From JBJYIN01 sp046237015 (GTDB lineage Bacteria > Pseudomonadota > Gammaproteobacteria > Enterobacterales > Enterobacteriaceae), in assembly GCF_046237015.1 (NCBI RefSeq), contig NZ_JBJYIN010000006.1, positions 124,001 through 188,000 on the forward strand: a DNA stretch of 64,000 nt, in the 5' to 3' direction. Below, one piece after another: positions 25,178 through 36,131 of the stretch. The translations under genes were made by a program, and so were the position numbers. Each line of letters opens with the position of its first letter. The first letter of the stretch is position 1. The notes below the pieces were generated by a model that worked only from the letters and a program-made list of their open reading frames with translations, was not told the origin of the DNA and made no database searches.

Positions 25178-25336
25178 CTTCCTTGCCTCCCAGAAAATGC
25201 GCAGTTAGAGAATGCACGGTTCAAAGTAGATTGCATCCGAGGTGTCAAAATTTGCTGGTTCATCTGCTCTCCAGTGGGGTAATTCGCGGACACAGGGAAT
25301 AAATCGTTAGTTTGTCGTGTGTCCGCAGGAGAAGGA

Positions 25337-26026
25337 TTATGGGTTTTCATATTGTTCAACCTCGATCCACTCACATAGCCCTTTCGCCTTGCCATAACTC
25401 ATGAAGCGTTCACTGAATAAATAAGGCTCGTCGTTGGATGCAACGACGGTACGAATATCCTTATAGCTATCGGACTGACTGAAAAAACGGAGTGCGCTAT
25501 CAATTTTTTCCTGATCGAATGAATACGGCGGTAGCGTCAGCATGTGCACCTTATAGGGGCGCGGATAGGTCTGACACTCGAAGCGTACGGTGTCTGCAAT
25601 GGTCTTACAGGCATCTTGCTCATGAGTGAACAGTAAAATCCGGGCGTAGTTATGGCTCATGCTTTGATCGGAATAGTAATAGCGCTCTTCACCGTTGCTG
25701 ATAGAGAGAATGTCTGCACACTCGTCGCTGGCAGCCATGTGATCAAACAGTTCTTCGATAGTGGCGGCATCCAGTGAATAAGGCGGTGCCAGAAAGCACT
25801 GGTCATGGACCAGTTCCCCCGCGACTGAGCATTGGCGGATATAATCCGCCACGATCAGAAACGGTGCTTTTGGTTCCGGCTTATCATCTGCTGTAGCACG
25901 GTTATCCATAGCTTCTGTTTGCGTGGATAACGGCAACAGCAGTCGCCTCTTACTGAGGTCTGGCCGATCGTCCGGGGGTATTTCCAATCCCGCCGGTTCG
26001 GACGTGAGTGATGATGTTGTTGTCAT
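25337..26026 (-). CDS. ydhW: YdhW, uncharacterised protein of the AOR operon
   Basis: 229 residues (E. coli YdhW about 215). It contains two similar halves of about 75 residues: CFLAPPYSLDAATIEELFDH...YYYSDQSMSHNYARIL and HMLTLPPYSFDQEKIDSALRF...YLFSERFMSYGKAKGL, so an internal duplication is likely. No signal peptide, membrane segment or metal motif is visible. The frame is open further upstream inside ydhV, but the ATG at 26026 follows AGGGT and starts 23 bp after the ydhV stop, which fits the operon. Function unknown; a chaperone or cofactor-insertion role for YdhV is conceivable but unsupported. Confidence 0.82.
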   Translation of the reverse strand: MTTTSSLTSEPAGLEIPPDDRPDLSKRRLLLPLSTQTEAMDNRATADDKPEPKAPFLIVADYIRQCSVAGELVHDQCFLAPPYSLDAATIEELFDHMAASDECADILSISNGEERYYYSDQSMSHNYARILLFTHEQDACKTIADTVRFECQTYPRPYKVHMLTLPPYSFDQEKIDSALRFFSQSDSYKDIRTVVASNDEPYLFSERFMSYGKAKGLCEWIEVEQYENP

Positions 26027-26049
26027 AATCAATACCCTGCAATAGGGGA

Positions 26050-28155
<2,106 letters not shown>

Positions 28156-28215
28156 TTATTTTCCTGAGTGTGAAGTATCATCATGAATAAAACAGGGAGA
28201 AATAAAATCGGCGAC

Positions 28216-28845
28216 TCATACCGTAATATTTTTCCAGTCGATGATACTTAATGCGCCAGTGGGGCAAGCGGTCGCACATTCACCGCATAAATTACATTTG
28301 CCGGATTTTTTGACCTGAGGATTTACCGTCGCCATCATCCACGGACAAGCTGTTGTACAGGCAGAACAACCAATGCAACGTTTTTCATCGACGGTAATAC
28401 AGCCACGCTCTTCGTTATAGGTAATGACCTTAATAGGGCAGGCTTTCATACATTCGGGATCTTTACATTGCCGACAGGTATCGGTTGTGAAATTCAGATC
28501 GCCATACAGCCCGCCGCCTGACCCTATTCCGCCATCACCATAAAAATAATGGCGATGAATTTTGACTCGTGAAAAGAAGGAACCCACGGTGCCGTTGTTA
28601 TACGTTGTACACGCAGTTTCACAACGGTGGCAGCCGGTACAGCGGGCTCTTTTCGTTACCAACACCCCTTTAGGTGTGGTCGTGAGGCCAACGGTGCCGC
28701 TATCAATGTCTTCCTGCTTACAGCCGAGCAAAGACAGTAAGGCGGGCGCAATGGTTATTCCTGCCAGACCTTTACCTGAAATACGCAGGAACTCCAATCT
28801 TGTTAACCCCAGATCCAGTAAAGGACGTTCAACCTGATTAGGCAT
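28216..28845 (-). CDS. ydhY: YdhY, 4Fe-4S ferredoxin-type protein
   Basis: 209 residues (E. coli 208), first gene of the operon. Four cysteine groups for [4Fe-4S] clusters: CTGCHRCETAC, CRQCKDPECMKAC, CIGCSACTTAC, CNLCGECATAC. The N-terminal TRLEFLRISGKGLAGITI resembles a Tat signal with only one of the two arginines and a following Cys (LLGCKQ), as in E. coli YdhY, so export is doubtful. It probably receives electrons from YdhV. GAGGGATG precedes the ATG. A 63-bp gap separates it from ydhV. Confidence 0.93.
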   Translation of the reverse strand: MPNQVERPLLDLGLTRLEFLRISGKGLAGITIAPALLSLLGCKQEDIDSGTVGLTTTPKGVLVTKRARCTGCHRCETACTTYNNGTVGSFFSRVKIHRHYFYGDGGIGSGGGLYGDLNFTTDTCRQCKDPECMKACPIKVITYNEERGCITVDEKRCIGCSACTTACPWMMATVNPQVKKSGKCNLCGECATACPTGALSIIDWKNITV

Positions 28846-28913
28846 TTAATTCTCATCCCTCGCAAAATGAGTATGGAAGTACACCCATAGCTGAATGGGT
28901 AAAGGCTGGCGTA

Positions 28914-28978
28914 TATACCCGTCATGCAGTAAGTTGCCGAGTGTGATCTTGCCAGCAACTTGAATTATTTAGGGTGTA
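28914..28978. repeat. Short (65-bp) copy of the palindromic repeat
   Basis: Both ends are kept (TATACCCGTCATGCAGTAAG and GCAACTTGAATTATTTAGGG, then TGTA), but the long interior of the 127-bp form is gone. It sits about 70 bp upstream of the ydhY start codon, so it may lie in the 5' leader of the operon. Confidence 0.8.
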
Positions 28979-29573
28979 GAAACGCATTGACTTATTGTGT
29001 CAATTATCGTTATATATTTGTGTAAATAACGATGGCGATATCCAATTAATTACGCGAGCCATGCCGTTGTTATTTCTTCATCAAACACGAGAGAATGGAA
29101 AATAGCGTTTTTCATGCATCTGTGTTAATGAAAATCATTCGCAGTAAAATGTCTTTTCTCTATAAGATATTATTATGCATCCGATATAACCATATTTATG
29201 ATGTGGTTATAATGTTTTTTATTCTGTGATTGATGTCATAGAAATTATTTATTACGAATATTTTTGAGGTTATTGATTCTTATTATTATTTGAAATCTTT
29301 ATTTTTATGAATATAGAAAGAACTTAATTGATAGCGTAAATAAAAATAGAGAGTCGTTAATTTTATTATAACTTTGTTATTTAATTGGATTGATTTTATA
29401 TTGTGTAATACAACGATAAAAATGAGGGAATGATCTTATTTTGATGTAACCACTCATTGTCGAATATAAAATTTTTGATGAAAAATGATATGAGCCAGTA
29501 TTCTGCAAGATATTTCGTGGAGGGGGGTATTACAGCGGTTTACGGTTAATACCATTTTGGCTTGAGGGTATAA
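28979..29573. other. Very AT-rich non-coding region upstream of ydhY and downstream of glpD
   Basis: About 600 bp with strikingly low GC and no gene that I can support. It must contain the ydhY promoter. On the minus strand a perfect TTGACA (29003-28998) lies within the inverted repeat ATTGAC-N7-GTCAAT (28986-29004), but the -10 at the right distance (TCTACA) is poor. I found no good FNR site (TTGAT-N4-ATCAA) although the E. coli operon is FNR-activated; TTGATTCTTATTAT at 29273-29286 is the nearest match and is far away. Confidence 0.45.
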
Positions 29574-29597
29574 AGATCTCCGCGAAAACGGAGATCT
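29574..29597. terminator. Hairpin downstream of glpD
   Basis: AGATCTCCG / CGGAGATCT, a perfect 9-bp stem with a 6-nt loop, stands 67 bp past the glpD stop codon on the minus strand. The following T tract is weak. Confidence 0.5.
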
Positions 29598-29663
29598 CCA
29601 TTAAGTTGTTGGCAAACCCGACTCTCCCATCGGTCTGATAAAGGGAGTACCGGTTTAATCGTG

Positions 29664-31163
29664 TTAGCTGACGTTACCCACTCGTTGATGGTGGGTATCC
29701 AGCCACTCGCCGATGCGTTGTTTCTGTTCTTCGTTCAACAACATGCCCAGTTTGGTCCGACGCCAAATCACGTCATCCAGCGACACGGCCCACTCTTTTT
29801 CTACCAGATAGCGTAATTCGGCTTCGTACAGGTCATGACCAAAGTTTTCACCCAGGTCTGCAATGCCTTTTGCATTAGCAAGAATCAGCTCGCTGTTTGA
29901 ACCATAGGTTCGGCTATAACGGCGGGCGAGTGCTTCTGGCAGATTAAAGCGACGGCGCAATGCAGCGGCATAATCCTCGCGGGTGCCTGCGATATCGCCA
30001 CCGGGTAAGACCGCATTTTGCGTCCACGCTTTACCAGCCTGAGGGTAGTATTTCTGGAGCTTGTCCAGCGCGTGCTCTGCCAGTTTACGATAGGTCGTCA
30101 ATTTACCGCCGAACACGGAGAGCAACGGTGCCTGACCGTTATCGTCAGCGACCGACAGCGTGTAATCACGCGTGATGGCCTGTGGTGAATCGGACTCATC
30201 ATCGCAGAGTGGGCGAACGCCGGAATAGGTCCACACAATATCGTCACGCGTTAGCGGTGTTTTAAAGTGATCGTTATACACATCCAGCAGATAACCGATT
30301 TCGTTGTCATCGATCTTCACGTTATGAGGATCGCCATGATATTCGACATCGGTGGTGCCGATGATGGAGAACTCATCCTGCCACGGGATCACAAAGACAA
30401 TACGGTGATCTTTGTTTTGCAGGATATAGGCCTGAGGCTGGTTGTGTACTTTGGGTACGACAATGTGGCTACCTTTAATGAGGCGAATCCCATATGGTGA
30501 TTTCAGTTTTAGTCCGTCATCAAAGAATTCTTTTACCCACGGACCGGTAGCGTTAACCAGACCTTTGGCGCGCCAGCTAAAGGTTTCACCGGTGAGTGAG
30601 TCAACGGCGTCGACCAACCAGATGCCTTGTTCACGACGGGCACTCACGACTTTCGTTTGTGTGCGAACTTCGCCACCACGTTTTGCCACTTCCTGGGCAT
30701 TCAGTACCACGAGGCGAGCATCGTCAACCCAGCAGTCCGAGTATTCGAATCCGCGGGTAAGTTCCGGTTTTAGCACCGATTCGGCACCAAATTTCAAGCC
30801 TTTACTGGCAGGTAAGCTGACACGTTTGCCGATATTGTCATACATAAACAAGCCGATGCGAATCATCCAGGCTGGCCGTAAATGTGGCTGGTGAGGCAGG
30901 CGGAAACGCATCGGGAAGATGATATGGGGGGCCATCTTGAGCAGGGTTTCGCGCTCAGAAAGCGCTTCACTGACTAATCTGAATTCATAGTGCTCAAGGT
31001 AGCGTAATCCACCGTGAATTAGTTTTGAACTGGCGGAGGAAGTGGCACTGGCCAGATCCTGCGCTTCAAGCAGCAGGACAGACAATCCACGCCCGGCGGC
31101 ATCCGCTGCGATACCTGCACCGTTAATACCGCCGCCGATCACAATCAGATCTTTGGTTTCCAC
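29664..31163 (-). CDS. glpD: Aerobic glycerol-3-phosphate dehydrogenase
   Basis: 499 residues (E. coli 501), a peripheral inner-membrane FAD enzyme that oxidises glycerol 3-phosphate to dihydroxyacetone phosphate and reduces ubiquinone. FAD-binding GXGXXG-type motif at the start (DLIVIGGGINGAGIAADAA), then SSASSKLIHGGLRYLEHYEF and the C-terminal FGGKLTTYRKLAEHAL typical of the family. It is divergent from glpEGR. The intervening region holds a GlpR operator. The anaerobic counterpart (glpC) is at the other end of the window. Confidence 0.96.
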   Translation of the reverse strand: METKDLIVIGGGINGAGIAADAAGRGLSVLLLEAQDLASATSSASSKLIHGGLRYLEHYEFRLVSEALSERETLLKMAPHIIFPMRFRLPHQPHLRPAWMIRIGLFMYDNIGKRVSLPASKGLKFGAESVLKPELTRGFEYSDCWVDDARLVVLNAQEVAKRGGEVRTQTKVVSARREQGIWLVDAVDSLTGETFSWRAKGLVNATGPWVKEFFDDGLKLKSPYGIRLIKGSHIVVPKVHNQPQAYILQNKDHRIVFVIPWQDEFSIIGTTDVEYHGDPHNVKIDDNEIGYLLDVYNDHFKTPLTRDDIVWTYSGVRPLCDDESDSPQAITRDYTLSVADDNGQAPLLSVFGGKLTTYRKLAEHALDKLQKYYPQAGKAWTQNAVLPGGDIAGTREDYAAALRRRFNLPEALARRYSRTYGSNSELILANAKGIADLGENFGHDLYEAELRYLVEKEWAVSLDDVIWRRTKLGMLLNEEQKQRIGEWLDTHHQRVGNVS

Positions 31164-31190
31164 GTTTCTTCCTCCACCCTCAAGATAAAA

Positions 31191-31210
31191 AATGTTCGTT
31201 TTCGAGCATT
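31191..31210 (-). promoter_or_regulatory. GlpR operator upstream of glpD
   Basis: AATGTTCGTTTTCGAGCATT is a near-perfect palindrome with the TTCG/CGAG core of GlpR operators. It lies 27 bp upstream of the glpD start codon. A second, weaker half-site follows at about 31216-31230. GlpR, encoded at 32857, releases these sites when glycerol 3-phosphate is present. Confidence 0.8.
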
Positions 31211-31266
31211 ATAATAATCGAAAACAAACAATTCAGCCAACAGTTAACCAAATAAAAACATTTATG

Positions 31267-31282
31267 CGTGATGGGGCTAACA
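31267..31282. promoter_or_regulatory. Candidate CRP site between glpD and glpE
   Basis: CGTGA-N6-TAACA matches eight of the ten core positions of the CRP consensus TGTGA-N6-TCACA. It sits about 105 bp upstream of glpD, which in E. coli is CRP-activated. The rest of the 325-bp glpD-glpE gap shows no other clear site. Confidence 0.35.
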
Positions 31283-31488
31283 ATTTAACGACAGTTGTCA
31301 CATTAAATGAAGGGATATTGGCCCGATTTTCAGGCTAAATGGTCGTTTTTTCGGTAGGGTAAGCATGAACCATGACGATACGTAAGAAAGGAAGCGGAGG
31401 AATGCGATCCTCGTGATTTATCCGGTTTACTCTGCCTTCCATCCGGTTACAATAATATTCCTTGTGATTAACGTGGTTGTAACTTTCG

Positions 31489-31821
31489 ATGGAACAATTT
31501 GAAGCGATAGATATTGAACAAGCTTACGTTCGCTGGCAGCAAGGTGCGCTTGTTGCAGATATTCGCGATTCGCAGAGCTTTGCTGCTGCCCATATTCCAG
31601 GGGCATCTCACCTGACCAATGAAACATTGTCGGATTTTGTTCGTGAGGCAGATTTCGAAACGCCAGTAATGGTGATTTGCTACCACGGGATCAGTAGTCG
31701 CAACGCAGCGCAATATCTTCTCAGTCTGGGGTTTGAATCGGTGTATAGCATTGATGGTGGTTTTGAAGCCTGGCAAAAACGTTATCCGCAGAATATACAA
31801 CACGTCAGCATAACCGATTGA
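31489..31821 (+). CDS. glpE: Thiosulfate sulfurtransferase GlpE (single-domain rhodanese)
   Basis: 110 residues (E. coli 108), cytosolic. It transfers sulfane sulfur from thiosulfate to cyanide or thiols; thioredoxin is a suggested acceptor. The active-site loop with catalytic cysteine is seen as VICYHGISSRNAA (Cys64), and the N-terminal rhodanese motif as VADIRDSQSFAAAHIPGA. The ribosome-binding site is weak. First gene of glpEGR. Its link to glycerol metabolism is only positional. Confidence 0.93.
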   Translation: MEQFEAIDIEQAYVRWQQGALVADIRDSQSFAAAHIPGASHLTNETLSDFVREADFETPVMVICYHGISSRNAAQYLLSLGFESVYSIDGGFEAWQKRYPQNIQHVSITD

Positions 31822-32001
31822 TTTTTCATCATGGCTGGTGATCCCACGTTCTGCACATGTTACTTTCGCGTCTGGCTTTGCTATTGAGTCTGCTTTAATT
31901 GGGCCAGTGCGTCTGTTCTTAACGAGATAGTCCTGCCTATTAAACAAAATTTTCATTATTATGCTAGTAAATCAATCTACTCTGTGGTTTTCACGCCTAT
32001 C

Positions 32002-32832
32002 ATGATTCGAGTTGTCGCATTATCTCATCTTCGTTTGGCACAGGCCTTTGTGGACTACATGCATACGCAGGGCATTTTCCTGGAAATGCGAACCACCGGG
32101 CAGGAAGCTGAATTGTGGTTGGCAGATGAAAGCCATTTAGCCCAGGTGCAGGACGAACTGGATGTTTTCCTGAGGGATCCGCTTAATCCTCGTTATCAGG
32201 CGGCCAGTTGGCAGACAGGTTCAACCGATTCCGGTATTCAGTATCAGCGTTTTTCTTATCTGAACACTCTCAAGCAACAAGCGGGGCCGTTAACGTTGTT
32301 GATTATGATTGTGTCGCTTGTGATTTTTGCGCTGATGAAACTGTGGGGTTATGAGCAGGTGATGATGTTGCTTGCCTACCCGGATGAAGGACAACAATGG
32401 CAGCTATGGCGCTGGTTTAGTCATGCCTTGTTGCATTTTTCCGTCTTGCATATTTTGTTTAATCTGATGTGGTGGTGGTATCTAGGGGGACCGGTTGAAA
32501 AAGTGCTGGGCACCCGTAAGTTACTGACCATTACTCTGATTACTGCGCTGGTAAGCGGGTGGGTGCAGTCATGGTTTAGTGGTATTTATTTTGGCGGACT
32601 ATCTGGCGTGGTGTATGCCCTGATGGGCTACGTGTGGCTGCGGGGTGAAAGAGAACCTGATGGCTATTTGTCCATGCCTCGCAGCCTGATGGCTTTTGCC
32701 TTGCTGTGGCTGATAGCGGGATATTTCGATATTTTAGGACTGTCGATAGCTAATGCGGCCCACGTTTCCGGGCTGGTTGTCGGGCTATTGATGGCCTTTT
32801 GGGATACTTATAATAAAACGAACCCCCGGTAA
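32002..32832 (+). CDS. glpG: Rhomboid intramembrane serine protease GlpG
   Basis: 276 residues (as in E. coli). It has an N-terminal cytosolic domain of about 90 residues and a six-helix membrane core. The catalytic serine is in GGLSGVVYALMGY and the catalytic histidine in NAAHVSGLVVGL; the L1-loop WR motif (QLWRWFSHALLHFSVLHILFN) is also present. It cleaves transmembrane substrates within the bilayer. An in-frame GTG at 31984 exists, but the ATG at 32002 gives exact agreement in length with the E. coli N-terminus; neither has a clear ribosome-binding site. The 180-bp gap after glpE shows nothing else. Confidence 0.94.
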   Translation: MIRVVALSHLRLAQAFVDYMHTQGIFLEMRTTGQEAELWLADESHLAQVQDELDVFLRDPLNPRYQAASWQTGSTDSGIQYQRFSYLNTLKQQAGPLTLLIMIVSLVIFALMKLWGYEQVMMLLAYPDEGQQWQLWRWFSHALLHFSVLHILFNLMWWWYLGGPVEKVLGTRKLLTITLITALVSGWVQSWFSGIYFGGLSGVVYALMGYVWLRGEREPDGYLSMPRSLMAFALLWLIAGYFDILGLSIANAAHVSGLVVGLLMAFWDTYNKTNPR

Positions 32833-32856
32833 ACCCGGATATGTTAGGGGATGAAC

Positions 32857-33615
32857 GTGAAGCAAACACAACGACATGACGCCATTATTGAATTGGTGCG
32901 TCGTCAAGGTTACGTCAGTACCGAAGAACTGGTAGAGCATTTCGCGGTTAGCCCGCAAACTATTCGTCGTGATCTGAACGATCTGGCGGATCAGAATAAA
33001 ATCCACCGTCACCATGGCGGGGCTGCGCTGCCTTCTAGTTCCGTGAACACGGCTTACCACGACCGTAAAATGATGTGGTCTGACGAAAAAGCGCGTATAG
33101 CTCGTCGGGTGGCGAGTCAGATCCCTGATGGTGCCACGTTGTTCATTGATATCGGTACGACGCCTGAAGCTGTCGCCTATGCGCTGATGCAACATAAAGG
33201 GTTGCGCGTTGTCACGAATAACCTGAATGTCGCGACGTTACTGACGGCAAAAGAAGATTTCCGTTTGATTCTGGCCGGCGGTGAAGTCCGGACTCGTGAT
33301 GGTGGCATCATGGGCGAAGCGACGCTGGATTTTATCTCTCAGTTTCGTCTGGATTTCGGTATTTTGGGTATCAGCGGCATTGACATGGATGGGTCATTGC
33401 TGGAGTTTGATTACCATGAAGTGCGAACGAAACGCGCGATTATTGAAAACTCACGTTGTGTCATGTTGGTAACGGATCATTCTAAGTTTGGCCGAAATGC
33501 CATGGTAAACCTGGGCAATATGGATTTGATCGACTATCTTTTTACCGACCAACTACCACCACCCAGCGTGCAGAAAATTATCGAACAACATAAGGTGCAG
33601 TTGGAGTTGTGCTGA
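32857..33615 (+). CDS. glpR: Glycerol-3-phosphate regulon repressor GlpR
   Basis: 252 residues, DeoR family. N-terminal helix-turn-helix (GYVSTEELVEHFAVSPQTIRRD) and a C-terminal sugar-phosphate-sensing domain (LFIDIGTTPEAVA, TNNLNVATLL, LAGGEVRTRDGG). It represses glpD and other glp genes in the absence of glycerol 3-phosphate. AGGGG at 32846-32850 touches the ATG at 32851 but is six bases from the GTG at 32857, and homologues begin MKQTQRH; the GTG start is therefore chosen. It lies 24 bp after glpG. The next gene in the same direction, malP, begins only 45 bp downstream. Confidence 0.95.
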   Translation: MKQTQRHDAIIELVRRQGYVSTEELVEHFAVSPQTIRRDLNDLADQNKIHRHHGGAALPSSSVNTAYHDRKMMWSDEKARIARRVASQIPDGATLFIDIGTTPEAVAYALMQHKGLRVVTNNLNVATLLTAKEDFRLILAGGEVRTRDGGIMGEATLDFISQFRLDFGILGISGIDMDGSLLEFDYHEVRTKRAIIENSRCVMLVTDHSKFGRNAMVNLGNMDLIDYLFTDQLPPPSVQKIIEQHKVQLELC

Positions 33616-33621
33616 TCCAGA

Positions 33622-33660
33622 GGTGCCTTTTTCCGCGACGGACTTGAGGGGAGAGGCACC
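33622..33660 (+). promoter_or_regulatory. Hairpin covering the malP ribosome-binding site
   Basis: GGTGCCT (33622-33628) pairs perfectly with AGGCACC (33654-33660), and the pairing can continue inward with G-U pairs through 33634/33648. The malP Shine-Dalgarno (GAGGGGAG, 33646-33653) would be buried in the stem, and the start codon follows at 33661. The 45-bp glpR-malP gap is almost entirely this structure. Confidence 0.5.
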
Positions 33661-36108
33661 ATGTCATCGTTTTCATCTACGCAACCTTTGTCATTCAACG
33701 CATCTCTGTTTGCCGCTTCCTTGCTGCGCCAACGGCAGTATCATGGCGTAGCCTCCCTCACTCTATTGACCCCGGAACAGCGTTGGCACACGGTTAGCGT
33801 GGCACTGGCAGAACAGTTGGCAGCCCAGTCTGATCGGCCCAGTGAACCTGATACCGCGACTTCTTCTGATGTGCCTTCTTCGCGCCACGTGAATTATTTA
33901 TCAATGGAGTTTTTGCCGGGGCGTCTGACGGGCAACAATCTATTGAATCTGGGGTGGTTCGAGGATGCGGCAGCGGTGTTGGCTGAGCAAGGGATCAGTT
34001 TGAATGATGTGCTAGAGCATGAGAGCGATCCTGGTCTGGGCAATGGCGGACTGGGGCGATTGGCTGCCTGTTTTCTGGATTCAATGGCGACGGTCGGGCA
34101 GGCGGCAACGGGTTATGGGTTGAATTACCAATACGGATTGTTCCGTCAGCATTTTTCACAAGGACACCAGCAAGAAACGCCGGATGATTGGCGGCGTGAT
34201 AGCTACCCCTGGTTTTTCCAGCGAACCGGATTCGCCGTTGATGTGGGGTTTGGGGGAAAATTACAGACACACGATGACGGTAGTCAATCGTGGCAACCTG
34301 ACATGGTTTTTCGTGGCGAAGCCTGTGATTTGCCCGTGATAGGCTATCGCAATGGTATCACGCAGCCGCTGCGTCTTTGGCAGGCGACGCATCGTCATCC
34401 GTTCGATCTGACGCTGTTCAACGAAGGACACTATCTTAAAGCGGAGCAGGCTGGTATTACCGCCGCGAGCCTGACCAAAGTGCTGTATCCAAATGATAAT
34501 CATACGGCAGGCAAACGCCTGCGGTTGATGCAGCAATATTTTCAATGCGCCTGCTCGGTGGCTGATATTTTGCGCAGGCATCTGAATGCGGGGAGAGGGC
34601 TGCACGAACTGCCTGATTACGAAGTGATTCAGCTCAATGATACTCATCCGACGTTAGCAATCCCGGAATTAATGCGCCTGTTGGTGGATGAACATAAGCT
34701 AAGTTGGGAGGATGCCTGGTCGATAACCGGTCGTACGTTCGCTTATACCAACCATACATTGATGCCGGAAGCGCTGGAACGTTGGGATGAACGTCTGTTT
34801 GGTCGGCTGCTGCCTCGTCATTTGTCTTTCATTCGACAAATTGATGCATGGTTCAAGACGGAAGTAGAAAAGATCTGGCCGGGAGACCGTCAGGTTTGGG
34901 CGAAAGTCGCCATTCGTTACCAGCGGCAAATCCGGATGGCTAATTTGTGCGTGGTGAGCTGTTTTGCGGTTAATGGCGTAGCGGCATTACATTCTGAGCT
35001 GATCGTAAAAGACCTCTTTCCTGAATATCACCAACTGTGGCCGACAAAATTCCATAATGTTACTAACGGTATTACCCCGAGGCGCTGGTTGAAACAGTGC
35101 AATCCCGCGCTGTCTGCACTGATTGATGACACATTACAGACCGAATGGGTCGATGACTTACCCGCCTTGCAGGGGTTGGAACCCTATGCCGAAGACGCGG
35201 GATTCCGTGAGCGTTACCGGCAGATAAAGTATGACAATAAGGCACGGCTGGCGGATCATCTCAAGCAGCATTACGGCGTGATTCTCGATCCACACGCACT
35301 ATTTGACGTACAGATTAAGCGCTTGCATGAATATAAGCGCCAGCACTTGAACTTATTGCATATTCTTTCGCTTTATCGTCAATTGCGCGATAACCCGCAT
35401 CTGGATATAGTTCCGCGCGTCTTCCTCTTTGGCGCGAAAGCCGCACCGGGTTATGTGCTGGCAAAAAATATCATTTATGCCATTAACCAGGTTGCAGAGA
35501 CGATTAATCGGGACAGTCGCTGTCGCGATCGCCTTAAGGTCGTGTTTCTTCCTGACTATCGTGTGTCGTTGGCGGAATGGATGATCCCTGCGGCAGATGT
35601 TTCTGAACAAATTTCGACGGCAGGTAAGGAAGCGTCCGGGACTGGCAATATGAAACTGGCGCTGAATGGTGCACTAACGGTGGGAACGCTGGATGGCGCG
35701 AATGTTGAAATGGCCCAGCAGGTTGGCGCAGAGAATATGTTTATTTTCGGTCATACGGTGGCGCAGGTAAAAGCGCTGCAAGCCCAAGGGTATGTTCCGT
35801 CAGACGAGATTGCAAAAACGCCGTTATTACGTGAAATATTATCTGAATTGGCCAGCGGCGTGTTTAGTCAGGGGGATAAGCAGGCATTTGCACCGCTATT
35901 AAATAGCCTGCTGAAAGCGGGCGATCCCTATATGTTAATGGCGGATTTTGCGCCGTACTGCCGGGTACAACAGGATGTCGATGCGCAATATCGCGAACCG
36001 GAGGAATGGACGCGCCGTTGTGTGCTGAATACGGCCAGAATGGGAATGTTTAGTTCGGATAGGGCAATTCGTGACTACCAGAAACGCATTTGGCAAGTGC
36101 GTCGTTAA
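33661..36108 (+). CDS. malP: Maltodextrin phosphorylase
   Basis: 815 residues (E. coli 797), a pyridoxal-phosphate alpha-glucan phosphorylase acting on linear maltodextrins and yielding glucose 1-phosphate. The cofactor lysine is in EASGTGNMKLALNGALTVGT; the DPGLGNGGLGRLAACFLDS and KRLHEYKRQHLN motifs are conserved. It is called malP rather than a second glgP because malQ follows directly. The N-terminus has a proline- and serine-rich insertion (about residues 57-75) before HVNYLSMEFLPGR, which explains part of the extra length. It is directly downstream of glpR; malT and MalT boxes are absent. Confidence 0.93.
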   Translation: MSSFSSTQPLSFNASLFAASLLRQRQYHGVASLTLLTPEQRWHTVSVALAEQLAAQSDRPSEPDTATSSDVPSSRHVNYLSMEFLPGRLTGNNLLNLGWFEDAAAVLAEQGISLNDVLEHESDPGLGNGGLGRLAACFLDSMATVGQAATGYGLNYQYGLFRQHFSQGHQQETPDDWRRDSYPWFFQRTGFAVDVGFGGKLQTHDDGSQSWQPDMVFRGEACDLPVIGYRNGITQPLRLWQATHRHPFDLTLFNEGHYLKAEQAGITAASLTKVLYPNDNHTAGKRLRLMQQYFQCACSVADILRRHLNAGRGLHELPDYEVIQLNDTHPTLAIPELMRLLVDEHKLSWEDAWSITGRTFAYTNHTLMPEALERWDERLFGRLLPRHLSFIRQIDAWFKTEVEKIWPGDRQVWAKVAIRYQRQIRMANLCVVSCFAVNGVAALHSELIVKDLFPEYHQLWPTKFHNVTNGITPRRWLKQCNPALSALIDDTLQTEWVDDLPALQGLEPYAEDAGFRERYRQIKYDNKARLADHLKQHYGVILDPHALFDVQIKRLHEYKRQHLNLLHILSLYRQLRDNPHLDIVPRVFLFGAKAAPGYVLAKNIIYAINQVAETINRDSRCRDRLKVVFLPDYRVSLAEWMIPAADVSEQISTAGKEASGTGNMKLALNGALTVGTLDGANVEMAQQVGAENMFIFGHTVAQVKALQAQGYVPSDEIAKTPLLREILSELASGVFSQGDKQAFAPLLNSLLKAGDPYMLMADFAPYCRVQQDVDAQYREPEEWTRRCVLNTARMGMFSSDRAIRDYQKRIWQVRR

Positions 36109-36131
36109 GGAAAAGGAAGAGGGTATTCAAG

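Noticed and set aside
29492..29551. Tiny 19-codon frame (MSQYSARYF...) downstream of glpD
   Set aside because: No ribosome-binding site, no known homologue recalled, and located in AT-rich DNA where short frames arise by chance.
33616..33660. MalT boxes upstream of malP
   Set aside because: GAGGGGAGAGG superficially resembles GGGGAKGAGG, but it is the ribosome-binding region and there is no array of boxes or room for a MalT-type promoter.
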